This document shows, in pieces, positions 1 through 12,224 of a stretch of DNA of 64,000 bases. The notes under the pieces are model-generated. The model was not told where the DNA came from. It searched no databases and worked only from the letters and a program-made list of their open reading frames with translations. The stretch's first letter is position 1. Every line of letters starts with the position of its first letter. Both the position numbers and the translations under genes were made by a program. This stretch comes from Branchinecta lynchi (Eukaryota; Arthropoda; Branchiopoda; Anostraca; Branchinectidae), in assembly GCA_023053575.1 (NCBI GenBank), contig JAKZAP010000005.1, forward strand, positions 9,424,001 through 9,488,000. Reading direction: 5' to 3'.

Positions 1-1560
1 CGGGTAGACTGCGGGAGAGATTTAGCCTGCGGACAAACTCTTTTTTAAGATGTCAGAATATCCTTCCAACCACCTTTGGAAGGGTTTTCTTTTCTAGTTC
101 TGGTTCTGTTGTCGTTGTTGTTGTTCATTCTTTTATTTAATTTCTTGTTCATTACTATAGGTTAATTTGTTAGAAGTTAGTTTCGTGTTGCTTTTTGTCT
201 GGCCTTATGTCTTTCCGTATATTACTTATTCCTCTTTTTGTATTTATACTCAGTCTTTCTCTTTGTGAGTGTATGATAGGTGGTAAATAAATTATTATTA
301 TTGTAATTATTATTATTTGTGGAAAGCGCCGCTGGCCACTGAATTTCCCTTCAAAACAACAAAGATCAATTGATAAATATGGTAAAATCGAACACGCTAG
401 GCTTTTTTTTAAACAGAATAACTTGTGAATTCTTATAGAATAGGAGAGAAAAAATGTATTACACAAAAAAGACCGTGGACCTTTTTCTAGAATATCATTT
501 TTCTGTATTTTCGCGGTGGATTAAAACGGAAAGTAAGAAACGATTCCGCTTAGTAAAGAACGTAAAGAAAATCTTTTTTTCTCGTAATGAAACAAGCCAT
601 TTCCTAGCATGTCCATGTATGGTATTACTATCGTGAGAACCATGAAACATTCCCAGAAGAAGCACAATTTATGGCCTGACTGTGGTATAGCGATAAAGCA
701 GAAACTCCGTAGTAATTAATTAGCAAAAAGTCATAATGGAAACATCTCTTGGGAAGTCTAGATGATGATTAATAATGGTTACGAAGTTATCCTGCGGCAA
801 ATTCATCTTGAGCTAAGGCTACTTTGAGGGAGAAAGGTAGTGCGCATCACGAAATATTGTCGGACTATTTTGAATACAGCATCTTGTTTCGGGTCTAGCA
901 GACCGCTGATGCTTGTTTGAAGTAGTTGTGGGAAAAGTGGTTGTCAGCCGATTCTTCGTAAAAGCAGGATATTATTTATTTTCTGAATGAATTCGTTTAT
1001 GTTAACTGTTAATCGTTGATAATAGATGAAAAAAAAAATATATATAATATGAACATAAATAAGCAAAACTTGAATAACCGTACGAATTATCTCTTATAGC
1101 ATTTGTTGGGGGTTATTATGACTCACTTTAAGTCATTCGACTTGAGATTATTCGCGATAAATATATACGTCATATCTGATAGGCCATCGACACCATAAGC
1201 TGTGATTGACACGGCACTCGGGTCGGGCACTGATTCAGTCCACTGTTCTCTCCTCTTAGCTCGCCCACAGAGCGTTGTGGAGAGTCGATCGCGAGGGGTT
1301 GCTCTCTCTCCGCCACCGGTGTACAACTCGGCACGGCACCGCACGGAATCACACGGCACCGGCGCTCCTCAGACAAGATACCGCCGGCCATGGACAAATT
1401 TTCTGCAGATTACTGTTCGCCATCTGGCACCCAGTAACGAAGGTACTTGAACGAAAGAATTATCGAAAACATGCTGCCGAAGAAGAAGCAGAACTAGATA
1501 TGAGGACGATGCTATTGACTAAATGCGCCGAGTTGTCGACCATGTTTTTGCACTGGTGTT
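1..1560. other. Non-coding flank, nothing recognised
   Basis: AT-rich sequence with only short, mutually overlapping open frames and no recognisable domain. It contains simple ATT/GTT runs near 110-320 and a GC-richer patch at about 1200-1400 with repeated GGCAC motifs, similar in style to the GGCACGG motifs of the TIR elements at 35240 and 47485. The region is 3' of the last exon I can identify for the minus-strand dpr gene, so an unrecognised 3' exon or 3' UTR could lie here. Confidence 0.5.
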
Positions 1561-1564
1561 AGGC

Positions 1565-2190
1565 GATATCTGGATTTCGATATATCGATATTTTCACTTT
1601 CGATGTTCGATAATCGATATATCGATATTTTCGCTTTAGATATTCAATAATCGATATTTTCACTTTCGATATTCGATAAGCGATAGATCGATATTGATAT
1701 TTGCTTGCCATGTTTCGTTATGAGATACGTCTGGTTTCGCCAAAATCCAAGAACAATATTTTCTATAAATAGCATCTTGGATCATTTCAAACTCCGAATA
1801 AATAAGTAATGAATTAGGGAAAACATATTGCTCGAATTTCGGATATATAAGTGTAGGTTAGGTTGGATTATTAACAATAATTACGAATGAACAAATATCG
1901 TTTTCGATGTCGATATTTACGTTTCGATATCGATATTTGGTCCGATATATCGATCGATCGATATCCGATATATCGCATCTTGGATCATCTAGAACTCCGG
2001 ATAAATAAGAAATGAATACGGAAAACACATTGCTCCAATTTCGTATATATAAGTGTAGGTTATGTTGGATTATTTGCAATATTTACGAATGAACAGATAT
2101 CGTTTTCGATATCGATATTTATGTTTCGATTTCCATATTTGGTCCGATATATGGATATATCGTTATCGATATCGAATATCGCCCAACACG
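1565..2190. repeat. TATCGATA-rich tandem repeat block
   Basis: The stretch is dominated by near-palindromic ATCGATAT/TTCGATAT words. Within it, two adjacent copies of a unit of about 203 bp are visible. One begins at 1773 (CATCTTGGATCATTTC) and the next at 1976 (CATCTTGGATCATCTA), and they diverge by scattered substitutions. Both carry the same internal order: a 'gaaaacaYattgctc' segment, 'ataagtgtaggtta', then the cgatat-rich tail. It looks like a local satellite or minisatellite. I see no coding function. Confidence 0.75.
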
Positions 2191-2627
2191 AGTCAGGTTC
2201 AGTACATTTTGCCTCTGGTAAAGGTAATTCAGTGGCGACCAAACTTTTTTTCATAAGTGTAGGATGTGCTAAGAATGATACTTGGCAGGCATATTTAACT
2301 TGGAAAACGTCAGTTTCCCCGTCAGACCCTCTGGGAGTGCAATAGAGCTATGCTTATTTGAACGTTCGTGCTTCGAACTTTGCCATTTTCATGCACTTGC
2401 TGTGGCGAAATATATGTACCAGTGAGCCTAAGTAGGTAATTAAGGATTGAAAAGGTTGGTTCATAAATTCTCATTTTATAGAGCCAACCACATTTCTTAA
2501 AGTACTCATCATAACCACAAAGTACAGAAAATACTTTGGATCAAAACATATATTTTCATGATCCCCATGAACCCATGATCATTTGTGAAACAAGAGTTTT
2601 GCTTCAAAATAAATTTCCAGCTCTCAA

Positions 2628-3005
2628 AGAACCACCGCACTATTCACTCGTTAACTTACAGTACTTTAAAGTATTTGAATACTTTAACTATGCTGTGCTT
2701 CCGATAAATAACTAACTGTTTTGGCTGTTTTAAGCCTTTTCCGAAACCCGTTGACGTGTAGCGAAACAGGGAAACAATTTACATAACCGGTATTCCTGAT
2801 GGAAAAACTTCTCGCAGACAACCGTCGCACAACCGTCTCGAACCGTCGACGGCGTGATACACGTCGAAGGTAGCAAAACACGGCAAGTGAGAGAATCAGC
2901 GAGGTTTTGTTAGAGGGGTTAGAATCTACCGCACGAAACGTGGGTCTCCGGGTTTAGAAATATATGCAGCGATTACGGAGGTAGGTTTGATTAGTATTAT
3001 AGGTT
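2628..3005 (+). mobile_element. Family G TIR element, copy 1 (5' end eroded)
   Basis: Shares long colinear similarity with 42849-43237 and, reversed, with 54975-55236. Shared landmarks are TTTGAATACTTTAA, TTTTGGCTGTTTTAAGCC, GAAACAGGGAAACAATT, AAAACTTCTCGCAGACA and the end GTATTATAGGT. The copy at 42849 has intact terminal repeats (CCTTAAAGGACC / GGTCCTTTAAGG). In this copy they are degraded, so both ends are approximate. No transposase frame is present, so it is a non-autonomous element. Confidence 0.7.
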
Positions 3006-4079
3006 GCATTAGTTTGAGCAAAATATACAGCTTCGTGATCTCCATGAGCCCATAGTCACTTTGGTCTAAAGGGTTTTGCTTTCAGATGAATTTCTAGCGC
3101 CCTTAAAGTGCAAAAATAAAATACTTTTCACCAAATCATTCTCTTGATTTCCAAGGGCCCACGATCATTCTTGTTTCAAGGGTATTGCTTATAATTAAAC
3201 ACAAGAAACCCAAGAATTTACAAATTCCTAAATTTCATCCTCTGACCTAGCCTTGCAAGTAACATATAAGCTGCTAGCTCTTATTCAACCCAAGCTCATA
3301 AACATTGTAGACTTGCTTCATTCTTCGCCAATATCTGATGAAATTTGTTTCCATGTACATCAGAAATCATGGTTTATCACAATATTTTAATTTGAAGAAA
3401 AAAAAACGCGGCACCGGCTTTGCACCGGCAGGGCACCGCGGCATGCGCCACTTGATGTACATCGCTTTTGGGAGTGAGCAACCCCTCGGTCGATCGTAAC
3501 GCCATGTTTGTGTGCAACGCGACACACCCTGGTTGCAACCGAAGCAAGAACTTCTCATCTGTGTAATACCTGTGTTACGGTGATGCCATCTGCATTCCGT
3601 ACGTTTTCCTGTTAGATAACCTGTTTTGTGTTCGGTATGCAAACCATAGTGTGAATCGACCAGGGGAATCCATAATGAACCCGTGAAGTTCTGCACGTGT
3701 AGTAGGCCACCAACGCCCTAGGCCATCCTGACTCCGATGATTGTTTACCTGGACATTTACCATCTTATGTCCGGCTTACTACACCCCTCGCCATAACATC
3801 AGGTTTGAGAGTGCAAACTCCATATACAAATACAGTCATCGTAACACCTGCTTCTGATAAATATGGAACAAACTTTTTCTGGGAAAGAGCAAAGGATTCG
3901 AGTTCGGTTAGAAAATCTTAAGATCAGGTCACCTATCTCCCTAACTATCAGCCAGAAAATCTCTTTTAGTAAAATTCGAATATGAAATTACTATTTTTTT
4001 TACTCGGTTGTTAGAGTAACCTAGTACCAATGCAATAAACTAGGATCAGTTCTGTATATTATTTGTATTGTAATTTCGG
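3006..4079. other. Non-coding, nothing recognised
   Basis: Unique-looking sequence. A 109-codon open frame on the minus strand (3367-3696) has an arginine- and cysteine-rich composition without a recognisable domain and overlaps another frame, so I do not call it a gene. Confidence 0.4.
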
Positions 4080-4804
4080 GAAGCTAAACTATCTTCTACA
4101 CACCAATGTGAATGTTCTGATTAGTCTGGAATAAATATTACGGAAAGATTGAGTTTTCTACAATGGGATTCTACGGCGACGAAGACACCAGATTTATATT
4201 CTGAATGAATTTTCCGGGTCCAATATGTAAGTCTCAGTTTTAATCTTTCGTGTAGTTCGGTCATCTTTTCGCAGATACGTCCATGTACATTTTTATAATC
4301 ACAATAGCCCCAAAACGTATACGCTGACCAGTTTGTGTCAACATTCTTCGGGACAAGAATGACGACAGTTTGTTGATTGGGCTTGTATCTCGATATTAGT
4401 GTCTGGGGAGTAGGGTTAGAGATTTATGGACCGAAAAATGTGTGGGGGGGGGGGATTGTAAAATGAAAAGATGTCCTGAGTCCAGAATTCACTTTAGATT
4501 ATATCTCATCCTCAAATGGATGGAAATGGAAGTGCCCAGTGGAGCTGATTGACCTCGGTTCGCATAGGTTATGGTGGAAGATCTTAGATTATTTACCGCC
4601 TGAGTGTGCCAAACCGTTTGCAGTACAACAGACAAGGACTATGGAAGCCAAACTGTCTTCTACACACCCATGTGAATGTTCTGATTAGTCTGGAATAAAT
4701 ATTACGAAAAGATTGAGTTTTCTACAATGGGATTCTACGTCGACGAAGACACCAGATGTAGATTCTGAATGAATTTTCCAGGGTTCCAATGTGTGGGTCT
4801 CGTA
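4080..4804 (+). repeat. Pair of ~160-bp direct repeats
   Basis: Copy 1 at 4080-4240 and copy 2 at 4644-4804 match with only scattered differences. Shared words include CTTCTACACACC, GTGAATGTTCTGATTAG, TCTGGAATAAATATTACG and CAATGGGATTCTACG. About 400 bp of unrelated sequence, including a G10 run at about 4444-4454, separates them. It is a segmental duplication or two copies of an unknown repeat. I see no coding potential. Confidence 0.8.
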
Positions 4805-6471
4805 AAAAATCAAAGCCACCACAGCGAGGCCTCAAGAAAAATAATTGAAAAAGACGAAATTTGTTGTTTGTTCGAATTCCACTTAAGGAACATTTTGAGC
4901 TTACTTGTAGCAAGAAGAAATAATCCAGTAGAGCCCCAGTGTTCGGTCCTGTGCAGCGACTATGGATACCCCAACAAAACTGAGCCGAGCTAGAGGTACT
5001 TACTGCGAGCTTTGAGTGTGAGCTTCGCTGCTGCGCATAATAGATGAACAACGTGAAGAGCCCGCTTTGCAGCGCGTCACATTTGACGTCATGATGGTAG
5101 ACAACAAATCAGTTGTAAAGGACGAATCGAAGGCGTTCCTAATGCAATCGGGCACGGGTATGAGAATGTATTTGACTCAGCATGCGGGTATTACAGAGAC
5201 AGGGAAACGGAGGTTCTCGTGATTATTTGTTCTTGCTTAAAGTACGTATTTGAATGTTTCATATTTGATCTTTCTACGAAACATTTGTCCTCGATCATTG
5301 CATAATATAATGTTAATTCGACATTCATCATTATCGGTTTGGCCGGTGTCCGGGAAAATCCAAATTTCAAAAAAACGATACGTTACGTTTTTGTGCTACG
5401 GCTAAGTAAGTGGTCAGAACATAACAGTTTGCACTTGCTAGCAGCCTACGGCTACGTCTCTGGATGAACAGCTCCGGAGACGACTGAGTACTGGAACAAA
5501 TGGAAAATGAATCGGTAACCGTAATTGCCTGACGAATCAAATAGAAACCCTGGTGAAAACAGACCGTTTTTGCTTTGTAACAGACAGATTAGTACATACA
5601 ATAAACTGAGTATGGTTAGCCAGAAAGTATTACTGCTTTTCCAGAAAAGAACGGTAAAATGACTATTATGGATGTTTCTGGCAGATGGGGCAAAACGCAA
5701 TCTCGTACAGCTCCAGTGGTCTACCAGGATTCCTTATTAGCATGTGGCATTGTTGTACTTGGAAAGAGACAAGAAAAGGTAGTCAGTTTTATTTTCGAGA
5801 CCTTTGTACAGCTTATTTTGTGGTTAGAATATATTTCATTTCCCCTTTTCCCCGAGAAGATCAGATTATCCGTGCGTGGTTTCATCACCAACTCAGCATC
5901 GTAGGACGACTTTCTCTTTATAACCTATTTTTTTATAATTGGAATGAAGCTGCACTGTCAGAAGTTTCACGCCATTTACACAAATGATATGCTGTTTCAA
6001 AAGGTGTGAAACAACACTTTAGTGCAGTTGCGAAGTAGAACTATTTCCGTATGACGCTGTAGGTGTTATTTTTACGCAAAAGTTACTTTGAAAGCTAGAA
6101 TTAGTGCGTTTTTGTTTAGTATGTTTTATCAGAAAAGTAACACTTAAAGTCTTATAACATAGTTTTGCAATAATATTAAAAGAATTTGTACTATCTCATA
6201 TCTATTGAAATTGCGCACCCATCTGTAAATGTTATATAAGTTCTGCCCGTGTGAAATCAACCGGTTTTATTACATTTCCCCGTTAATTCCACACTGTCCG
6301 GGAGTGGGTGGGTAGTGGAAATGTTCTAGAATTTTCCTGATTGTTCCTATTTCCTCAAATTTTGGACCTGACCTCTTGTTCATTTTCCAAAGGAATCTGT
6401 GTGTTTTCAGCCTTTTTGACAAAAGGCTTTCCTGTTTTATGAAGAAAGCGAAATGAAGGCACGTGGCTTAC
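4805..6471. other. Non-coding 3' flank of exon 4; missing dpr 3' exon not found
   Basis: The exon ending at 6472 leaves a phase-1 codon, so a further downstream exon on the minus strand is required. I looked here for the alanine-rich 'AAM/AAI' start usual in dpr tails and did not find it. A weak candidate acceptor at about 5130 gives only a short frame. Nothing else recognisable. Confidence 0.4.
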
Positions 6472-6691
6472 CTTGTGAAACATAAACGGCCACTGAAACT
6501 GGGTCTGCATTTGATGCCTTGCATGTGTAGTTTCCTGAGTCAACGAGACGAGCCGTTTCCACACGTAGCACTGATTCTGTCGAACCTTCTCGAGTTGTCC
6601 TCAGAACTGTGGATGCCCCCTGTCTAAAGGGGTCATTGTTCACCATCTTTGAATTGTGGTACCAGAATACAAATTGCTGAGCAATCGGGCT
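6472..6691 (-). CDS. dpr: dpr-family Ig protein, exon encoding the second half of Ig2
   Basis: The minus-strand exon starts after a polypyrimidine acceptor (ttcttccag at 6700-6692) and ends at donor G|GTAAGC (6471-6470), giving 220 nt, 73 codons plus one base. The peptide opens SPIAQQFVFWYHNSK, which supplies the Ig core Trp. It continues through VLRVETARLVDSGNYTC, the DSGxYxC motif of the F strand, and ends with NADPVSVAVYVSQ in the G strand. Joined to the preceding exon (CIIDK|SPIAQ) it restores a complete Ig2. The dpr family consists of cell-surface neuronal recognition molecules that bind DIP partners during synapse specification. The NYT in the F strand is a possible glycosylation sequon. 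The phase-1 end means at least one further coding exon follows, not identified here. Confidence 0.93.
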
Positions 6692-6886
6692 CTGGAAGAA
6701 AAAATTAAATCAGATATTGATTAGCCGAGAGATAGACATTGTCGCTTGGTCACTCCATCCCGTTTGCTTCGTTTTATGGGGGGGGGGGGTATGTTGAATT
6801 TTGTTTCAAGACCCCATCTGTCCGCCCTGTGACAGACAGTGTGTCATCTGACCCCCAAGGCTTTTGGCGATACTAAAGACGGAACG

Positions 6887-7872
6887 AACAAGACCAAAGG
6901 TTTCGATGGGATCCCAAGAAATCAATATTGTATCCAGACAACTCGGTCTTGTCTTCGCTAGATCCGGTTTTCGGCAGACTCCTTGAACATTTTTACAATT
7001 GAAATTCAGAAACACATTAAGGCCAAATAGCTAATCATCTGAGAAAACCAAGTTCAGATATGGATTCAGCATGTGTGTTTACCCCTATAAGTCAAATTTG
7101 TTTTGACGAAAACTTCCTGTCTTACTTCTGCCAATTTCCGGGTTTCGGCCGAGGGGACTACTTATCCGTCGAAAAAAAAGAAAGCTAAAAAACGAACTCA
7201 TCGTATCTTCTTTCCCCTATGTCGAACATCTAATCAACTTCAAACAAAAATTTAATGTATAACGTCCCGGTTCCAGCCGGATTCCAGTCGAACTAGATGT
7301 CTGGGTAAGAAATGATTTTCATACACGGATTCAGCATCTTTTCTTACCCCCAAATCGGATGTCTAATCACCTACAAATAAGACTTTAACTTTTAAAAAAT
7401 TTCCGATTTGGGCCGGATTCCGGGCGCCCTACTTGGCCGGGTAGAAAATGGTCTTCAAAGAAGTGTTCAGAGTGTTTTTTTACCTTTAAATCGAACATCT
7501 AATCAACTTAAAATAAAACTTTTACTTTTCACAAACTTTCCGGTTTTGGCCGAATTCCGGGCGAACTATTTGTCCGGCAAGAAAAAATTTTCATATTCGT
7601 GTTCAAAATGTATTCTTACCCCTTAATCAATTATCTCATTAGCTGTTTTAAAACATTTTGTTTGTCCCTAAATTCAGACCCCCACCCCACCCCTAAATGT
7701 AGGGCTACAGAGACCATCTACGAACTCGATCTTTCCCTTGCTCCAAAGGATCCTCCCACCAAGTTTCATCAAAATATCTCATTCCCTTCGAGAGTTATCT
7801 TGCTCACAGACAGACTGACAACTTTTGTGATGTCACAGGTATCCCTCCACTTACGTTTTGGGATCCCAAAAA
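6887..7872 (-). mobile_element. Family A Helentron-like element, copy 1
   Basis: Runs from AACAAGACCAAAGGTTTCGA to the palindrome TTTTGGGATCCCAAAA. Between them is a tandem block whose unit contains TCTAATCAACTT, AAAACTTTTACTTTT, TTTCCGGTTTTGGCC and TTCCGGGCGAACTA. Next to the GGATCCC end are 'agacagactgaca' and CCCCACCCCTAAATGTAGGG. Strand is assigned by the more complete 14902-16381 copy, in which the microsatellite end is left. No protein is encoded; open frames in it are by-products of the repeat. Confidence 0.8.
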
Positions 7873-8989
7873 CCGATTTGTCGGTGCTAGTGATTTACCG
7901 ACAAACTTTTCTTGTCACCGCATAGAAAAGTGACCAGCAGACGAAAGGAATTGCCGATTTGCTGTAGTAGAGCATGATCACTCAAATCTGGGTCGTTTCG
8001 TGCAAACGTCTCATGCGTGTAAACTGACGAACGACCAACAAACGAAACATAGATTTATTGTTAGAGCTTTTGTTGGTACTAGAAACGGAATTATGGAAGT
8101 GTTCGTGACTGCGTCGTGTCATGAGACGAGCATTCTTGTCGGGTCGCATCTCAGCCAGCAGCCTGCCTTATGAAGGGTATGCGTTGGGATAAGTCTATGT
8201 TATGGCGAGTTCCAGAAGTTTCGCTCCATACACCCCGAAATATATATACTATACGTGTAATTACAATCAGTACATAGTACTAGTGTTGTGTCTATGTTGT
8301 TTGAAGTCTGTGCTGTGATAGCTCTTGCAACGACTACTGTATTTGAGTATGAAGATGCATTCTCAACCTGATGCTGTGGCGAGGGGTGTGGTAAGCCGGA
8401 CAAAAGATGGTAAATATCAAGTATACAGCCATTGAATTGATGATGGCCTAGGGCGTCAGATGGTCTACTGAACATGCATAACTTCACGCGTTCATTATGG
8501 ATATCGGACGTCGATTCACGCAGTGATGGGCTGAGCTAACTTACAATAAGTTATCAACCACCCATCGCACGCAAGGCGTTAAGGCGTTACAAACACAAAG
8601 AAACAAACCCGACCATTGGATTCCGTTTAAATTAAAACACATAAGAAATAGCGACAAGTTTACCGTTTTTTGGAAATAATGAATAAACAAAATATAACAG
8701 AAAGTCTGCATTTCGCAGTAACAAATGCTAATTTTAACTTTTGCGTGCTACAGGTCATTTACAATCAAGCAATCGTCATCTGCAAAAAAATTGGCGTTCT
8801 TTTCACGCCTGAAATTTTGCTTCTTGGTTTATGTAATTTGTGTTAGTTAATATATAAACTGGCATTGTAAATACCTTGTCAGAGTAATTGAGTGTGCGGA
8901 AATTACGTCGTAGGACCCGCAGGAGATTCCCAAAAATTCATGGCAAGAAATTTCAGCCTACTACTGACGTTGTTTCACGAAAAAAAGAA
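7873..8989. other. Intronic, nothing recognised
   Basis: Lies between family A copies 1 and 2. It has short open frames only. A run of CAAC/GTTG-rich words near 8270-8340 has no clear repeat structure. Confidence 0.4.
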
Positions 8990-10030
8990 AACAAGACCAA
9001 AGGTTTCGATGGGATCCCAAAAATTCAATATTGTATCCAGACAACTGGGTCTTGTCTTCGCCAGATCCAGTCTTCGGCAGACTCCTTGAACATTTTTACA
9101 ATTGAAATTCAGAAACAGATTAACTTCTTGCCACTTCTGCCAATTTCCCAGTTTCGGCCGAACTCCTGAAATACTTGTCCGGCGAAAAAAGAAAGCTAAA
9201 AACTGAACTCAGGGTATCTTCTTTCCTCAATAATGAATATCTAATCAACTTCAAATAATTTAATGTATAACAAATTTTCCGACTCCAACCGGATTCCCGT
9301 CGAACTATATGTCCGGGTAAAAAATGATTGTCACACATGGATTCAGCATCTCTTCTTACCTCTAAATCGGATATCTAATCAACTACAAATAAAACTTTAA
9401 CTTTTAACAATTCTCCAGTTTGGGCCGGAATCCGGGTGAACTACATGTCCGGGTAAAAAAATTGTTTTCACATAAGTGTTCAACATGACTTCTTGCTCTA
9501 GATCGAACATCTAATCAACTGCAAATCAAACTTTTAATTTTAACAAACTTTCGGGTTTGGGCCGGATTCCGGGCGAACTACCTGTCCGTCGAGCAAATGG
9601 TTTTCACCATCGTGTTCAGCATGTCTTCCTACCCCTAAATCGAACATCTAATCAACTTCAAATAAACTTTTACTTCTAACAAACTTTCTGGTTTTGCCGG
9701 ATTCCGGGCGAACTACGTGTCCGATGACAAAATGGTTTTCACAGTGGTGTTCAGCATTTCTTCTTACCCAATAGTCGACTATCACATTAGCTGTTTCGTA
9801 ATATTTTGTTTTCCCCTTAATCTGAACCATCTCCCCCACCCCTAAATGTAGGGCTACAAAGCCCATCTACGAACTTGACTTGTCCGATGACCCAGCAAAT
9901 CGTCACACCAAGTTCCATCAAAATATCTCATTCCCTTCGAGAGTTATCGTGCTTATAGACGGACGGACAGACGGACAACTTTTGCGATGTCATAGGTATT
10001 CCTCCACTTACGTTTTGGGATCCCAAAAAG
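8990..10030 (-). mobile_element. Family A Helentron-like element, copy 2
   Basis: Complete end-to-end copy. It starts at the ACAAGACCAAAGGTTTCGA end, contains about five ~137-bp repeat units, then CCCCACCCCTAAATGTAGGG, then the microsatellite ACGGACGGACAGACGG (ACRG type), and ends with CGTTTTGGGATCCCAAAAAG. It is non-autonomous. Confidence 0.85.
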
Positions 10031-10079
10031 AAGATAGATGAAATGAGATCTAAGTAGCCTGTAGACACACGACCGCTCT

Positions 10080-10460
10080 CCTTATGGTACAGTATATACA
10101 AATATAACTCGACCACAAACAAATTGCAACAGAAATATTTTTTACACCAACTTGTAGCGAAAAAAAAAACTGTACAACATATCAAAAGTTGAGAAACTTA
10201 GCGGGATGCAAAATTCGTTTTTGTAGCATTTTATATTTAATTTTTAATTTTTCAGCTGAAATTTTTGTATTTCTTAAGGCTCAGTTTTTACTTGATGAGA
10301 AACACATTTCTGATGTAGTTTTATGTGCTGAAGTCGAATATCACATCAGATTAAAGATGCGGTCAACAGAAAGTGTTTCACATTCATCACTATTCCAGCA
10401 AGCCATATTTCTATTACATTATCCGTTGTTCGCACTTAAGACCGAATAGAACCAAACGGA
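10080..10460 (+). repeat. Repeat H, copy 1 (inverted relative to 12490-12845)
   Basis: Shares 'acatatcaaaagttgagaaa', 'tagcgggatgcaaaattcg', 'attttcagctgaaatttt' and 'gaatatcacatcagattaa' with the reverse complement of 12490-12845. Together they form an imperfect inverted pair about 2 kb apart. A third, more diverged direct copy lies at 12225-12430. No coding signal is conserved between copies, so it looks like an unclassified interspersed repeat. Confidence 0.75.
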
Positions 10461-10999
10461 TGTATTGAACGGTCAAATAACAAATGTACTGTATTCATTA
10501 TTGGTAATTATTATTAATTCATTAATAATATTTCATTATCCTGTATTTGGTCGACATCACTGACTTTAGAGTCATCATTTGTCCCTCCTAGTTAGGCTCA
10601 TGAGTGCCTAGCCTACTGTTCATGAGTGAGATACTATGTATGAAACTTGCGTGAATTTTATTGTGATATGAGTAACCATCCTTTTTCATGTCAAACCGTT
10701 TTCTACTCTAAGACAAAACTGACTGTCCTCAATTGTCCACTAAAGCCTATGTGTGGGGTGAGGAAAGCTTAACCTTAACAGGACTATCATGGCTTACGCA
10801 ATAGTCGTAGTTATCCAAGGATGTAAACTCGATATCAGTTTTACCGGTACCACCACTTTTTAATCGTTCTATATAATAACCAGTTAATAATCTCTAATGT
10901 ATATGTATATAAAGCCTACATATATGTAATCATTAAAATCGTCCTCGCCCCGTCTAGCTGATGTTTTCTTCGATATGTTACCCTGCAGCATCTCTTCTA

Positions 11000-11730
11000 G
11001 CGACAAAATTTGGGTAGATGGTTGCCTCTAGCAAGTAGGTTCAGCAACCGTTGATCGTCTTTTGAGACCAGTTTCTTAGGGAACTTTAGGATGGATGCGC
11101 CAGCTGACGGGATCAGTCGCACATCTATGAGCTGTACGAACGCTGCGCCTTAGTCTCAGCTTCCCTTTCGATTCCTCAGTTTAAGGCCTCTAGTTCTTTC
11201 AGGCTCTAAGAAGCTTAGTCCTGGATTTTTTGGTCCCTTAGGTGACAGGAGTGTATGTGTTGTCTCCGATTATTACGTTCTTAATCAGCTTTTTCATATT
11301 TACTAAGTTCTAAAATTTGCATATCATTCACAGTCTTAAGCGGCTCAGGTTCTTCTTGGGGACAGGTCGTGGGTTGTCCTGGAATTTAGTCCTTTCGGAG
11401 ATTAGCGATGTGGGGCTTCGTGGTGACTGGTTTGCGATGTTGGTTAGGGCCTTGGGGTCCTTTAGTGCTTTGTGCAGGGCACTAGCGCCATCGGTTTCCA
11501 TTCCTTGTGGACCTTTTCTTTTAGGGGAAGGGTACTGTGGTTCTTGCTGGTACTCTGCGGTCTCTTCGCGGAAATTTGCTACAGAAACAGATTCCCCATT
11601 TTTAGTTGTGTCCTTCGTCTCATTTTTGTGATGGTTTAGTTGGTCCGAGATGACATACAGTTTGGCTAACCTGCCTGTCGTCTAGGGATTCTAAGGCTAG
11701 GAATCTAGGTTTCAGTCCCTCCATCGTAAA
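11000..11730 (-). pseudogene. Decayed ORF1-like retroelement frame
   Basis: Read on the minus strand, an ATG at 11730 opens MEGLKPRFLALESLDDRQ. After a frameshift near 11680 a second frame continues for about 110 codons to a stop at about 11332. It is highly polar (LAKLYVISDQLNHHKNETKD, then EETAEYQQEPQYPSPKRKG). A third frame with several stops can be followed farther (IKNVIIGDNTYTP...). The composition, the frameshifts and the intronic setting suggest an ORF1/gag-like protein of a dead retroelement. No zinc knuckle or RT motif was seen, so the family is unknown. A non-ATG exon of a nested gene is the alternative. Confidence 0.4.
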
Positions 11731-12224
11731 TATCGGTATGCGTTGAAGACCAGACACTCGCCTCGAGTGAGACTAAATATAAAGAAGGTACTCGGGAGCG
11801 GAAAAGCAAAGTCAGAATCTCTTTCCAGTGGTTTTCGGGCTGCTTGGAAACCGAAGCTGCTTTCCCGGATAGTGATTCCAGAAAGTTCCTGGAAAGCTCC
11901 GCGGGAAACTGAATGCCTCCGCAGGAACCTTGAAACTGATGAAAAAATAGTGGCACTAACTAACCGAAACAAATAAAAAAAAATAATAAGCGTCATCGAA
12001 GATGAGGCTGTTTAGTTATATGATAATGGAAGAAACGTCCAGTGAACCATATTTATTTCTGAAGGTTTGGAATTGAACAGTTTCCCGGCGATTTCAGCTT
12101 TCCATGCTGTTTCGCGATCGATCCTAGGGAAAGTGGAAAGTGATTCCAGGAAAATAATTGAAAAATGACTATTTTGAAGAATTCTACTTGACATGGTAAT
12201 CTCCATTCGATAAATAACAAGTTT

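Noticed and set aside
1123..1562. Overlapping frames on both strands in the GC-richer patch
   Set aside because: Four mutually overlapping frames without a domain; a composition effect.
4980..5140. Candidate last dpr exon on the minus strand (acceptor near 5130)
   Set aside because: In the required phase it gives only about 16 codons before a stop and no dpr-like tail.
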